64,000 bases of DNA from Brevibacillus choshinensis. Lineage in GTDB: Bacteria > Bacillota > Bacilli > Brevibacillales > Brevibacillaceae. The stretch covers positions 870,001-934,000 of the forward strand of contig NZ_CP069127.1 of the NCBI RefSeq assembly GCF_016811915.1. Reading direction: 5' to 3'. Position 1 is the first letter of the stretch. Each line of letters opens with the position of its first letter. The position numbers were made by a program, and so were the translations under genes. Positions 36,292 through 43,745 of this stretch are shown one piece after another. Under the pieces are notes generated by a model, which saw only the letters and a list, made by a program, of their open reading frames with translations, made no database searches and was not told the DNA's origin.

Positions 36292-36342
36292 GAAAAAAGA
36301 GACTGTCCATAAGCGCACCTCGTGCGGCAAAGAACAGCCTCC
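36292..36342 (-). terminator. Terminator after the TauE/SafE gene
   Basis: Read on the minus strand, GAGGCTGT pairs with ACAGTCTC (one mismatch) and is followed by TTTTTT. Confidence 0.65.
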
Positions 36343-36353
36343 ATGCTTGTATG

Positions 36354-37124
36354 TTACGGGGTGAAGATCAGCTCGTAGACCATTTTCGTGATGAGTGTGA
36401 TGGAAACGATCAAAAACAGTGGTCGAACGTAGCGCACCCCCGTCTTGATTGCCATGCGAGCGCCGAGTGAGGCACCGAGCAGCATGGCGACACCCATGAC
36501 GAGACCAGTCACGAACACGACCTTGCCCTCGAGGGTAAATACCGTGAGTGCTGCGATGTTGCTCGCCAGATTGAGGATGCGCCCATTTCCTGCCGCGATC
36601 ACGAAGTCGTAGCCAAAGAGCAGCACCATCAGGAAAACGAAAAAGGAACCGGTACCCGGTCCGAAGAATCCATCATAAAAACCGATGAGGAAGGTAAACG
36701 GGATGCCCAGACTGAGAGTGAACTTGGTGTAGCCCTTGAAATTGGCAACTTCCCCGAACCGTTTATTAAACAGCGTATAAACGAAAATGAGAGCCATCAT
36801 AATAATCACGAGCACTTTCAAGAGCTCCTGCGGAACAAACAACACCGTCTTGGCTCCGAAATAGGCTCCGACCAGCGAGACAGGGAAGAGCATGAACATG
36901 AGCTTTTTGTCAAATTTGCCATTACGGATAAAAGTGACCGAGCTCGTAGCCGATGAGATGGTTCCCGCGAGCTTGTTCGTTCCGAGCGCGAGGTAGGGGG
37001 GCATGCCGAGACCGAGCAGAGCAGGGAGGGAAATCAATCCGCCACCGCCTACGGTACTGTCAATAAAGGCGGCAACAAAGCCAAACAATGCAAGAAAAAG
37101 TATGGTTGATACATCCATTTCCAC
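36354..37124 (-). CDS. TauE/SafE (TSUP) family permease
   Basis: A 256-residue membrane protein with about eight helices in two related halves. The first half has GFVAAFIDSTVGGGGLISLPALLGLGMPPYLALGTNKLAGT, the hallmark of the TSUP family, and the second half GFYDGFFGPGTGSFFVFLMV. These proteins export or import sulfite, sulfonates or other organic anions. GTG 37124 is best placed after AGGTGATC; an ATG at 37118 is possible. Confidence 0.9.
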   Translation of the reverse strand: MEMDVSTILFLALFGFVAAFIDSTVGGGGLISLPALLGLGMPPYLALGTNKLAGTISSATSSVTFIRNGKFDKKLMFMLFPVSLVGAYFGAKTVLFVPQELLKVLVIIMMALIFVYTLFNKRFGEVANFKGYTKFTLSLGIPFTFLIGFYDGFFGPGTGSFFVFLMVLLFGYDFVIAAGNGRILNLASNIAALTVFTLEGKVVFVTGLVMGVAMLLGASLGARMAIKTGVRYVRPLFLIVSITLITKMVYELIFTP

Positions 37125-37244
37125 GTTGATCACCTAGATTCTCATGTTTGTAATAATCCAAGTCTAGCACGGTCGATCGGGTTTGCAAGAAGGAAATATC
37201 TGAAAGAGAAAATTATAGATTTCGATACTTTGCAAACCGATTTG

Positions 37245-37273
37245 TTGTAAAAGTGCGCGGTTTGCATTATAAT
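37245..37273 (+). promoter_or_regulatory. sodA promoter
   Basis: TTGTAA, 17 bases, perfect TATAAT (37268-37273), with the ATG 46 bases downstream. Confidence 0.75.
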
Positions 37274-37318
37274 AAAGACGAAGCTTGACCACTACATATC
37301 ATGAGGAGGAATGTAACA

Positions 37319-37927
37319 ATGGCACATCAATTGCCTGCATTGCCTTACGCACACAACGCTTTGGAGCCACATATCGACGCTCAAACAATGGAAATCCACC
37401 ATGGTCGTCACCATGCAACTTATGTAAACAACCTGAACGCAGCTCTGGAAGCTCACGCTGACCTGCAAGGAAAAAGCGTAGAAGAGCTGATCAGCAACAT
37501 CGACGCTCTGCCAGAAGGCATCCGCACAGCAGTTCGCAACAACGGTGGCGGACATGCGAACCACACTCTGTTCTGGGAAATCCTGAGCCCGAATGGCGGC
37601 GGCGCACCAGCTGGTGAACTGGCTGACGCAATCAACGCGGCTTTCGGAAGCTTCGACAACTTCAAAGCTGAATTCGCAAAAGCAGCGACTGGCCGTTTCG
37701 GTTCCGGTTGGGCTTGGCTGGTAGCGGATGGAGGTAAAGTAGCAATCACTTCCACTCCAAACCAAGACAGCCCTGTAATGGAAGGCAAAACGCCTATCCT
37801 CGGTCTGGACGTTTGGGAGCACGCTTACTACCTGAAATATCAAAACAAACGCCCTGACTACATCGGCGCGTTCTGGAACGTAGTAAACTGGGATGAAGTA
37901 AGCAAACGTTTCGCTGCTGCGAAATAA
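37319..37927 (+). CDS. sodA: Superoxide dismutase [Mn]
   Basis: A 202-residue Fe/Mn SOD with all four metal ligands: His27 (EIHHGRHH), His82 ([12 protein letters not shown]), Asp164 and His168 (LDVWEHAYY). NQDSPV near 148-153 supplies the Gln typical of the Mn form. Cytoplasmic; it dismutates superoxide. ATG 37319 follows GAGGAGG. Single gene with its own promoter and terminator. It complements the Cu-Zn type protein near the window start. Confidence 0.97.
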   Translation: MAHQLPALPYAHNALEPHIDAQTMEIHHGRHHATYVNNLNAALEAHADLQGKSVEELISNIDALPEGIRTAVRNNGGGHANHTLFWEILSPNGGGAPAGELADAINAAFGSFDNFKAEFAKAATGRFGSGWAWLVADGGKVAITSTPNQDSPVMEGKTPILGLDVWEHAYYLKYQNKRPDYIGAFWNVVNWDEVSKRFAAAK

Positions 37928-37943
37928 TAGCTGCTAATCACGA

Positions 37944-37984
37944 GAAAAGGCTTGTCGCTGCTCTGGCGACGAGCCTTTTTCTTT
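37944..37984 (+). terminator. Terminator after sodA
   Basis: AAAAGGCTTGTCGC and GGCGACGAGCCTTTT pair, followed by T's. Confidence 0.88.
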
Positions 37985-38032
37985 TCGTTTTCGTATAAAT
38001 TTTAGAAAAAATTAAAAATGTAAGTGTTTTCA

Positions 38033-38061
38033 TTGACAAAAATGTATAGGATGCCTATAAT
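38033..38061 (+). promoter_or_regulatory. Consensus promoter of the ABC importer operon
   Basis: Perfect TTGACA (38033-38038), exactly 17 bases, perfect TATAAT (38056-38061). Transcription should begin near 38068, leaving a 200-nt leader. Confidence 0.9.
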
Positions 38062-38111
38062 TCCCTTTAGAATAAATTGTTAATCGACTAATACAGTTCA
38101 CATACGGTTAG

Positions 38112-38200
38112 GCGGAGAAAATGGAGAAAACCCTTACCCGTAAACACATGCCCCTCAGGGGAGCAGTGTGTTTATGCTGTGTAAGGGTTTTTTCCTTTTT
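38112..38200 (+). promoter_or_regulatory. Attenuator (terminator hairpin) in the ABC operon leader
   Basis: AACCCTTAC (38129-38137) pairs with GTAAGGGTT, inside it GTAAACACA with TGTGTTTAT, and at the tip CCCC-TCA-GGGG. A T-rich tract (TTTTTTCCTTTTT) follows. The 5' arm lies in GGAGAAAATGGAGAAAACCC, which resembles the 5' arm of the glpD leader terminator at 43631-43645. Termination here would silence the downstream operon, so an antiterminator, possibly GlpP, is expected. Confidence 0.8.
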
Positions 38201-38270
38201 GTGTCTATATCCCTGGTTCCATCGGGAGGGTCGATTAACAGAAAAGAATAGAGAGGGGTCTGACAAATGA
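38121..38270 (+). CDS. Possible 49-residue leader ORF across the attenuator
   Basis: An ATG after GGCGGAGAAA opens a frame that runs through the hairpin and stops at TGA (38268-38270), overlapping the start of the binding-protein gene as ATGA. The peptide (MEKTLTRKHMPLRGAVCLCC... ending REGSDK) resembles nothing known. Translation could influence the hairpin, or the frame may be accidental. Confidence 0.3.
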   Translation: MEKTLTRKHMPLRGAVCLCCVRVFSFLCLYPWFHREGRLTEKNREGSDK

Positions 38271-39331
38271 AAAAGAACAAATGGTTTCACGGGGTTGCAA
38301 CTGCGGCATTACTGACATCCGTCGTGCTTGCGGGTTGCTCTTCCTCTGAAGGATCATCGGCTGGGGGCAGCGCAGATGGCGGAGGAAAAAAAGAGCTGGG
38401 TTCCATCGCGTTTTATTCGCCAGAAACACCTGACATGACCAAAGAAATGGGACAGGCTTTTGAAAAGCTGAAGCCAGGTTCTTCTGTTAACGTGCAATAC
38501 GCGGGTACCAACGTCCTCGTAAACCGCATGATCGCGGAGAAAGACAACCCGATGGCTGACCTATGGTATGGCGGGGGCGGCTTCTTGCCATTCGAATCTG
38601 CAAAGGACAAAGGGATCATCACCTCTTACACTCCTGAAGCCATCAAGGATTGGCCAGAAGTTCAAGACGGCATCAAAGTTCGCGACAAGGATTGGAAGTG
38701 GATCGGGGCCGAGGTATTCGTATTGGGCTTCGTTTACAACACAGATCTGGTGAAGCCGGAAGATTTGCCGAAAACGTGGGACGATTTGCTCGATCCGAAA
38801 TGGAAGGGCAAAATCCAAATGCCAAACCCTGCCGCTTCGGGGACAGCTACCCTGCTGGTTCTTAGCCAGTTGATGGAAAAAGGCGAGGAACCAGGCTGGG
38901 AATACTTCAAAAAATTAGTGGAGCAGATGAGCGCGATGCCGGATTCAGGTTCCGCTCCTACGAAAGCGGTTGCAAAAGGGGAAGCTCTGATCGGAATTGG
39001 CTTTGACTTCATGGCGTATGAAAACAAGGCAAAAGGCGAGAAGGTGGATTTCATCGTTCCTGAAAAAACGCCAATCATCGTGAACCCCGTTTCCCTGGTA
39101 GAGAATGGCCCTAACCCAGACGGCGGGAAAGCATTCATCGATTACCTGCTGTCCAAAGATGGACAACAAAAATTGGCTGACTGGTACCACATTCCGATCT
39201 CCAAAGAAGTGCAGTCCAAGACTCCTCTGACCCTGGAAAAAGTGATTCCGCACGCACAGGAGCTGGATGTGGAGTGGGTCGTACAAAACTACGACCGCGT
39301 GCGTAACGAATGGCGTCAAAAATTCCAATAA
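38267..39331 (+). CDS. ABC transporter substrate-binding lipoprotein (AfuA/Fe3+/AEP-type)
   Basis: A 354-residue lipoprotein with signal peptide and lipobox VLAGC (Cys24). The mature part is a family-1 extracellular binding protein of the group annotated for ferric iron, 2-aminoethylphosphonate or sugar phosphates: YSPETPDMTKEMGQAFEKL, DLWYGGGGFLPFESAKDKGI, WIGAEVFVLGFVYNTDLV, WDDLLDPKWKGKIQMPNPAASGT and NPVSLVENGPNPDGGKAFIDYLLS. Neighbouring phosphatase, glpP and glpD genes favour a phosphorylated substrate rather than iron; this is inference. First gene after the attenuator leader. Confidence 0.87.
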   Translation: MKKNKWFHGVATAALLTSVVLAGCSSSEGSSAGGSADGGGKKELGSIAFYSPETPDMTKEMGQAFEKLKPGSSVNVQYAGTNVLVNRMIAEKDNPMADLWYGGGGFLPFESAKDKGIITSYTPEAIKDWPEVQDGIKVRDKDWKWIGAEVFVLGFVYNTDLVKPEDLPKTWDDLLDPKWKGKIQMPNPAASGTATLLVLSQLMEKGEEPGWEYFKKLVEQMSAMPDSGSAPTKAVAKGEALIGIGFDFMAYENKAKGEKVDFIVPEKTPIIVNPVSLVENGPNPDGGKAFIDYLLSKDGQQKLADWYHIPISKEVQSKTPLTLEKVIPHAQELDVEWVVQNYDRVRNEWRQKFQ

Positions 39332-39346
39332 GAGGGGGATCTTCCA

Positions 39347-40477
39347 ATGGGATCGGTGAAGATAGAGCATTTAAACAAACAATTTAACGGAAACACCGCT
39401 TTGGAAGATGTCAATCTGGAGATCCGGGAAGGCGAGTTTTTCGCCCTCCTGGGTCCATCCGGATGTGGAAAAACGACTACCATGCGTTGCGTGGCCGGAT
39501 TCGAGACGCCGACCTCGGGCAATATCTACATCGGCGATCGAAACGTAAACCAGATTCCGGCGAATCAGCGCAACTGCGGGATGGTTTTCCAAAGCTACGC
39601 CCTGTTTCCCCATTTAAACGTGTTCGAAAATGTAGCCTACAGCCTGAATATTCGCCGTTTTTACGAAGGCGGTCTGGGTACAAAGCTATCGACACTGGCT
39701 CATTTGCTGAACCGAAGACTCGGCAAGGTAGACCGGATTACGGAGCAAAAAGTCAGGGATGCTCTGGATTTCGTGGAATTGGGGCATTTGGCAGATCGAT
39801 TGCCTGGCCAGCTGTCAGGCGGTCAACAACAGCGTGTCGCACTCGCTCGTGCACTGGTGATGGAACCGGCTGTATTGCTGATGGATGAGCCTCTCTCCAA
39901 TCTCGATAAAAAGCTGCGCAACGTCATGCGTGTCACGATCCGTCAGATTCAGCAAAAAGTCGGGATCACGACGATCTTTGTTACCCACGATCAGGAAGAA
40001 GCCATGAGCATGGCAGATCGTGTCGCGGTCATGCACGGTGGGCGCCTGGTACAGGTGGATACCCCAACCGCTTTGTACAGCAACCCTGTAAACAAGTTTG
40101 TGGCAGATTTCGTAGGTTCGTCCAACATCTTGAATGGAATGGTCAAAGGGGTGAACGAATCGGGGGAAACCGTGATCCGGATTGATGAAAACAGGCAGCT
40201 TCGCACCACGTACCCAACGACGAAAAAAGATGTGGAAGTCATCATCAGGCCGGAAAGCATTCGTCTTCTGACGAGCGAACATGCAGCTAGCGATGAGAAC
40301 ATCTTGGATGGAACGATTGAACTATCCACTTATTTGGGCCCGACGATCCGATACGACGTCAAGGTGGGCGAGCTGCGCTTTGAGGTTGATACGGTGTTTG
40401 AAGCGGGAAGTCCAATCTTGCCATCAGGAACAGCGGTGAAGCTGCAAATTGATCCGAATCGCGTGGTGGCGTTATGA
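39347..40477 (+). CDS. ABC transporter ATP-binding protein
   Basis: A 376-residue importer ATPase: Walker A GPSGCGKTTT (about residue 36-45), Q-loop FQSYALFP, signature LSGGQQQR, Walker B AVLLMDEPLSNLDKKL, H-loop VTHDQEEAMSM, and a C-terminal TOBE-like domain from about 285. Between Q-loop and signature it carries an insertion of roughly 25 residues (FYEGGLGTKLSTLAHLLNRR...) not usual in PotA/FbpC relatives. It overlaps the permease gene by four bases. Confidence 0.92.
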   Translation: MGSVKIEHLNKQFNGNTALEDVNLEIREGEFFALLGPSGCGKTTTMRCVAGFETPTSGNIYIGDRNVNQIPANQRNCGMVFQSYALFPHLNVFENVAYSLNIRRFYEGGLGTKLSTLAHLLNRRLGKVDRITEQKVRDALDFVELGHLADRLPGQLSGGQQQRVALARALVMEPAVLLMDEPLSNLDKKLRNVMRVTIRQIQQKVGITTIFVTHDQEEAMSMADRVAVMHGGRLVQVDTPTALYSNPVNKFVADFVGSSNILNGMVKGVNESGETVIRIDENRQLRTTYPTTKKDVEVIIRPESIRLLTSEHAASDENILDGTIELSTYLGPTIRYDVKVGELRFEVDTVFEAGSPILPSGTAVKLQIDPNRVVAL

Positions 40478-42183
40478 TGAAGCGCCTATTCGCAAAGCTT
40501 AACGGCTTAACGGCTCTCAAGTGGTTCATCTATCTTTTTTTCTTTGTTTTCCTGCTTGTTCCGCTCTTTTCGATTTTGCTTGTCAGCTTTACGGGTCAAC
40601 CGGTGAACATTTTCGGCAGCTTTACCAGCCAGAAAATATTTGCATCGACGATGAAGAAGCTTTCGAATCTTTCCGTGGAAGCCTACACGTCGATATTTAG
40701 TGAAGGAAACAGCTACTTCGCCGCTCTGATCAACAGCTTGAAGCTGGGAACAGGTGTCGCTGTGCTGGTAACCGTGATCGTGCTGCCGATCGCATACGCC
40801 TTCGCCCGCACGAAGATGCCGTTTAAGCCTTTCTTTGCGGCGTTGTGCACCATCCCATTGATCATGCCTACCTTCATCTCCTCCCATGCCTTTATCCTGA
40901 TGTTCGGAAAAACAGGCTGGGTGACGCAGCTCTACCATAGCTTTGGAGGAGAAGGTGTCATTTTTGATGTGCAATCGATGCTGGGGATCGTTCTGGTTCA
41001 AGTCTTTTTCTTTTTCCCGTACGCATTGTGGCCGATGGTGGCGGCTTTCAAAATTTGCGATGTCACGTTAGAAGAGGCCTCGCAAAACCTGGGGGCAAAA
41101 AGCTGGTACACATTTTTGCGTGTCACGCTGCCGCTTGCCGTACCTGGCATTGTCTCCAGCATGCTGCTGATTTTCACGGTGAGCTTCTCCGATTTTGGAA
41201 CACCGATTATTTTGGCGCCAAAGGAATTGAATCTGATCGTCGTAGAGTCGTACCGTGAAATCGCCGGATTCTTTAACTGGGCGGGCTCGGCGGTACTGAC
41301 AGTCATCATGCTGCTTGTCGCGGCCTTCTTCTTCTGGCTGCAGCGTCTCGTGATCAAAGGAAGGGAATACGGCACGATCTCCGGCAAGCCGACCAAGCAA
41401 AAGCTCAATGACCACAAAGGAACCATTACCGGACTGACGATCTATACGTTTCTGATCATGCTCGTGCCGACGCTGGCTCTCGGGTCGATCTTTCTTTCCT
41501 CGATCGCGACCACATGGGGCCACCATGCGCTGCCTGACGGCTACACTTTGAGCCACTATAAGACGATCTTCAGCACGTCCGGCAAGAACATATGGAACAG
41601 TATGGTGCTCGCTGCGGGTACTCTGGTATTGAGCGTAGTCATTTCGACCTTTGTCTCTTATTTCGTGGTACGCCGCGGATCAGGAGGACTCGACTTCGTT
41701 TCTTCCATTCCCCTGATCGTACCTGGCATCGCTCTTGGGATTGCCTTGATCCAGACCTTTAACACAGCGCCTATTCATTTGACAGGAACCGCTCTGCTGC
41801 TGATCATCGCTTATACGATTCGCCGGATGCCCTACATGATCCGTTCGACGATGAGCTCGATGATGGCGATTCGCAAGGATATTGAAGAGGCGGCTGTCAG
41901 CTTGGGGGCATCCTCTTTGATCGCAGCGATCACGGTCATTGGACCCTTGATGCTGCCGGGGATTGCGGCAGGAGCCATCCTGGTTTTTGTCACGGTTATC
42001 AAAGAAACCAGCATCTCGATTCTTCTGGCTCCCACAGAGTGGGCGCCGATGAGCTTGGCTGTGTTCCAAAACCTGCTGCGCGGTGAATATTATACGGCAT
42101 GCGCGATGGCGATCTTGATTATCGTGATCGTCATCATTCTCCAGGCTTTGGCGAAGAAGCTTACGAAAGATCAGCTCTACTGA
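40474..42183 (+). CDS. ABC transporter permease, two fused transmembrane domains
   Basis: A 569-residue protein with about 12 membrane helices. Each half carries an EAA-type loop: LEEASQNLGAKSWYTFLRVTLPLAVPGI in the first and IEEAAVSLGASSLIAAITVIGPLMLPGI in the second. The two permease units that are often separate are therefore fused, as in FbpB, AfuB and some phosphonate systems. The ATG overlaps the ATPase stop (ATGATG). The phosphatase gene follows after 34 bases. Confidence 0.93.
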   Translation: MMKRLFAKLNGLTALKWFIYLFFFVFLLVPLFSILLVSFTGQPVNIFGSFTSQKIFASTMKKLSNLSVEAYTSIFSEGNSYFAALINSLKLGTGVAVLVTVIVLPIAYAFARTKMPFKPFFAALCTIPLIMPTFISSHAFILMFGKTGWVTQLYHSFGGEGVIFDVQSMLGIVLVQVFFFFPYALWPMVAAFKICDVTLEEASQNLGAKSWYTFLRVTLPLAVPGIVSSMLLIFTVSFSDFGTPIILAPKELNLIVVESYREIAGFFNWAGSAVLTVIMLLVAAFFFWLQRLVIKGREYGTISGKPTKQKLNDHKGTITGLTIYTFLIMLVPTLALGSIFLSSIATTWGHHALPDGYTLSHYKTIFSTSGKNIWNSMVLAAGTLVLSVVISTFVSYFVVRRGSGGLDFVSSIPLIVPGIALGIALIQTFNTAPIHLTGTALLLIIAYTIRRMPYMIRSTMSSMMAIRKDIEEAAVSLGASSLIAAITVIGPLMLPGIAAGAILVFVTVIKETSISILLAPTEWAPMSLAVFQNLLRGEYYTACAMAILIIVIVIILQALAKKLTKDQLY

Positions 42184-42217
42184 TGGTGGACAGAACAGAA
42201 GGCAGGAGTGTGTGAGG

Positions 42218-42988
42218 ATGAAAGGATTTATTTTCGATCTGGACGGAACCGTCTACCTGGGAGACCAGCTCATTGATGGGGCGGTGGAAGCGATCCAAGC
42301 GTTGCGTGACAGAGGGGATAAGGTCGTCTTTCTCTCCAACAAGCCGATTGCCACCCGCCAGTCCTATGCGCACAAATTGACAAAGATGGGGATTCCGACG
42401 AGCGTGGATGATATTCTGAACTCATCGCTGATCGTTGCACGCTATCTCAAGAGCGTGTGTCAGGGCGAAGATAAAGTATTGGTGATTGGGGAAGAGCCGA
42501 TCCGCGATGAACTGCGCGATCACGGCATAGCCATGAGCGACAATCCATCGGAAGTGAGCTACGTCGTTCTGTCGTGGGATCGTCATTTTACGTATGATCG
42601 ACTCAATGATTTGTATCAGGCAGCCGTTCGCGGAGCCGTCGTGATCGCATCCAACCCGGATCGCACTTGCCCGCTTGAGGATGGACAGATTCCGGATACA
42701 GGCGCATTGATCGGTGCATTGGAAGGAGCGACGGGTCAGCCGATCCATCTGGTGGTCGGCAAGCCTTCCAGGATCGCGGCAGAGGCAGCGGTGCAGCACC
42801 TCGGTCTGGATTATTCAGCTTGCTACATGGTCGGAGATCGACTGGAGACGGATATCAAAATGGGCAACGACACGGGGATGAATTCGGTTTTGGTGCTGAC
42901 CGGAATCAGTACCCGCGAGATGGCCGAAACCAGTGAATATAGCCCGCGCTATATTCTGAATAGTATTAAAGAGATCGTTAACCTCTAA
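42218..42988 (+). CDS. HAD-IIA sugar/glycerol phosphate phosphatase (AraL/NagD-like)
   Basis: A 256-residue HAD phosphatase of class IIA. Motif I is FDLDGTVYLG (nucleophile and acid Asp), motif II FLSNKP, the C2 cap VLVIGEEPIRDELRDHGI, and motifs III/IV VVGKPS and MVGDRLETDIKMGNDTGM. It closely resembles B. subtilis AraL, which hydrolyses sugar and glycerol phosphates. Coupled position after the importer suggests it acts on the imported compound. ATG 42218 has AGGAG; TATAAT at 43000-43005 after it may start the next unit. Confidence 0.9.
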   Translation: MKGFIFDLDGTVYLGDQLIDGAVEAIQALRDRGDKVVFLSNKPIATRQSYAHKLTKMGIPTSVDDILNSSLIVARYLKSVCQGEDKVLVIGEEPIRDELRDHGIAMSDNPSEVSYVVLSWDRHFTYDRLNDLYQAAVRGAVVIASNPDRTCPLEDGQIPDTGALIGALEGATGQPIHLVVGKPSRIAAEAAVQHLGLDYSACYMVGDRLETDIKMGNDTGMNSVLVLTGISTREMAETSEYSPRYILNSIKEIVNL

Positions 42989-43042
42989 GGTAAGCATGCT
43001 ATAATACAGGGTAAGGATTCCAGTTCAATGGAGGTTAATGGA

Positions 43043-43600
43043 ATGTACCCGATTGTTGATCTGGTTGAATGCCAGACAATTGCCGCCGTTCAAGACGAAC
43101 AGCATTTGGAAATCGCGATCCAGAGCGAAGCGAACATTATTTTCTTGCTCACGGGATCGATTTTCAACATCAAGGAACTGGTGGATCGAGTCAAAGCCGT
43201 CGGTAAACACGTATTTTTACATATGGAGTTTATTGAAGGCATCGCAGCGGATAAAAGTGGTGTCGCGTATGTCGCCAAGAATATTGCACCGACCGGCATT
43301 ATTTCGACGAGAAGCAACCTCATCCGGGTGGCGAAAGAGATGAATCTGATGGCCATTCAACGGATCTTCCTGATCGATCGCAATGCTGTGATCAAAGGGA
43401 TAAAGGTCATCGAGCAATCTTTGCCTGATGCTGTGGAAGTAATGCCGGGTGTGATGCCCCGTGTGATTCAGGAGATGACAAATTTGACGCCTCTGCCGAT
43501 CATTGCGGGCGGGTTGATTGATACCAAAAAAGAGATTAACGACGCGCTGGCAGCGGGAGCACTGGCTGTCTCCGTCGGAACAAATGAATTGTGGTCCTAG
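43043..43600 (+). CDS. glpP: Glycerol-3-phosphate-responsive antiterminator GlpP
   Basis: A 185-residue GlpP: KHVFLHMEFIEGIAADKSG, APTGIISTRSNLI, AIQRIFLIDRNA, VEVMPGVMPRVIQEM and IAGGLIDTKKEI form the TIM-barrel-like family pattern. In B. subtilis GlpP, when bound to glycerol-3-phosphate, prevents termination in the glpD and other glp leaders. The ATG 43043 with GGAGG eight bases upstream is preferred over 43028. It lies directly before its presumed target leader. Confidence 0.93.
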   Translation: MYPIVDLVECQTIAAVQDEQHLEIAIQSEANIIFLLTGSIFNIKELVDRVKAVGKHVFLHMEFIEGIAADKSGVAYVAKNIAPTGIISTRSNLIRVAKEMNLMAIQRIFLIDRNAVIKGIKVIEQSLPDAVEVMPGVMPRVIQEMTNLTPLPIIAGGLIDTKKEINDALAAGALAVSVGTNELWS

Positions 43601-43630
43601 TACCCTAGCATTTTCATAAGGGAAGAGAAC

Positions 43631-43707
43631 AGGAGAAACCCCTTTGGAGAAGCTGCAGCTTGACGTGTTCAAGTTGCTCTTTTTCATGGGGGTTTTTCTA
43701 TTTTTTT
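43631..43707 (+). promoter_or_regulatory. glpD leader terminator, GlpP target
   Basis: AGAAACCCC (43634-43642) pairs with GGGG...TTTCT (43688-43699) over a loop of about 45 bases, followed by seven T's. The upstream part GAGAACAGGAGAAACCCCTT is similar to the ABC leader. Its position between glpP and glpD matches the known GlpP-controlled attenuator. Confidence 0.8.
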
Positions 43708-43745
43708 GCACAACCAGTACATGGGAGAAGAGAGGGAGAGCGCAG

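Noticed and set aside
38267..42988. A complete 2-aminoethylphosphonate degradation locus
   Set aside because: The HAD gene lacks the PhnX signature and is AraL/NagD-like; no transaminase (PhnW) is present.
43644..43745. In-frame N-terminal extension of glpD from a TTG codon
   Set aside because: It would run through the attenuator hairpin and adds a segment absent from GlpD; ATG 43746 has a proper site.
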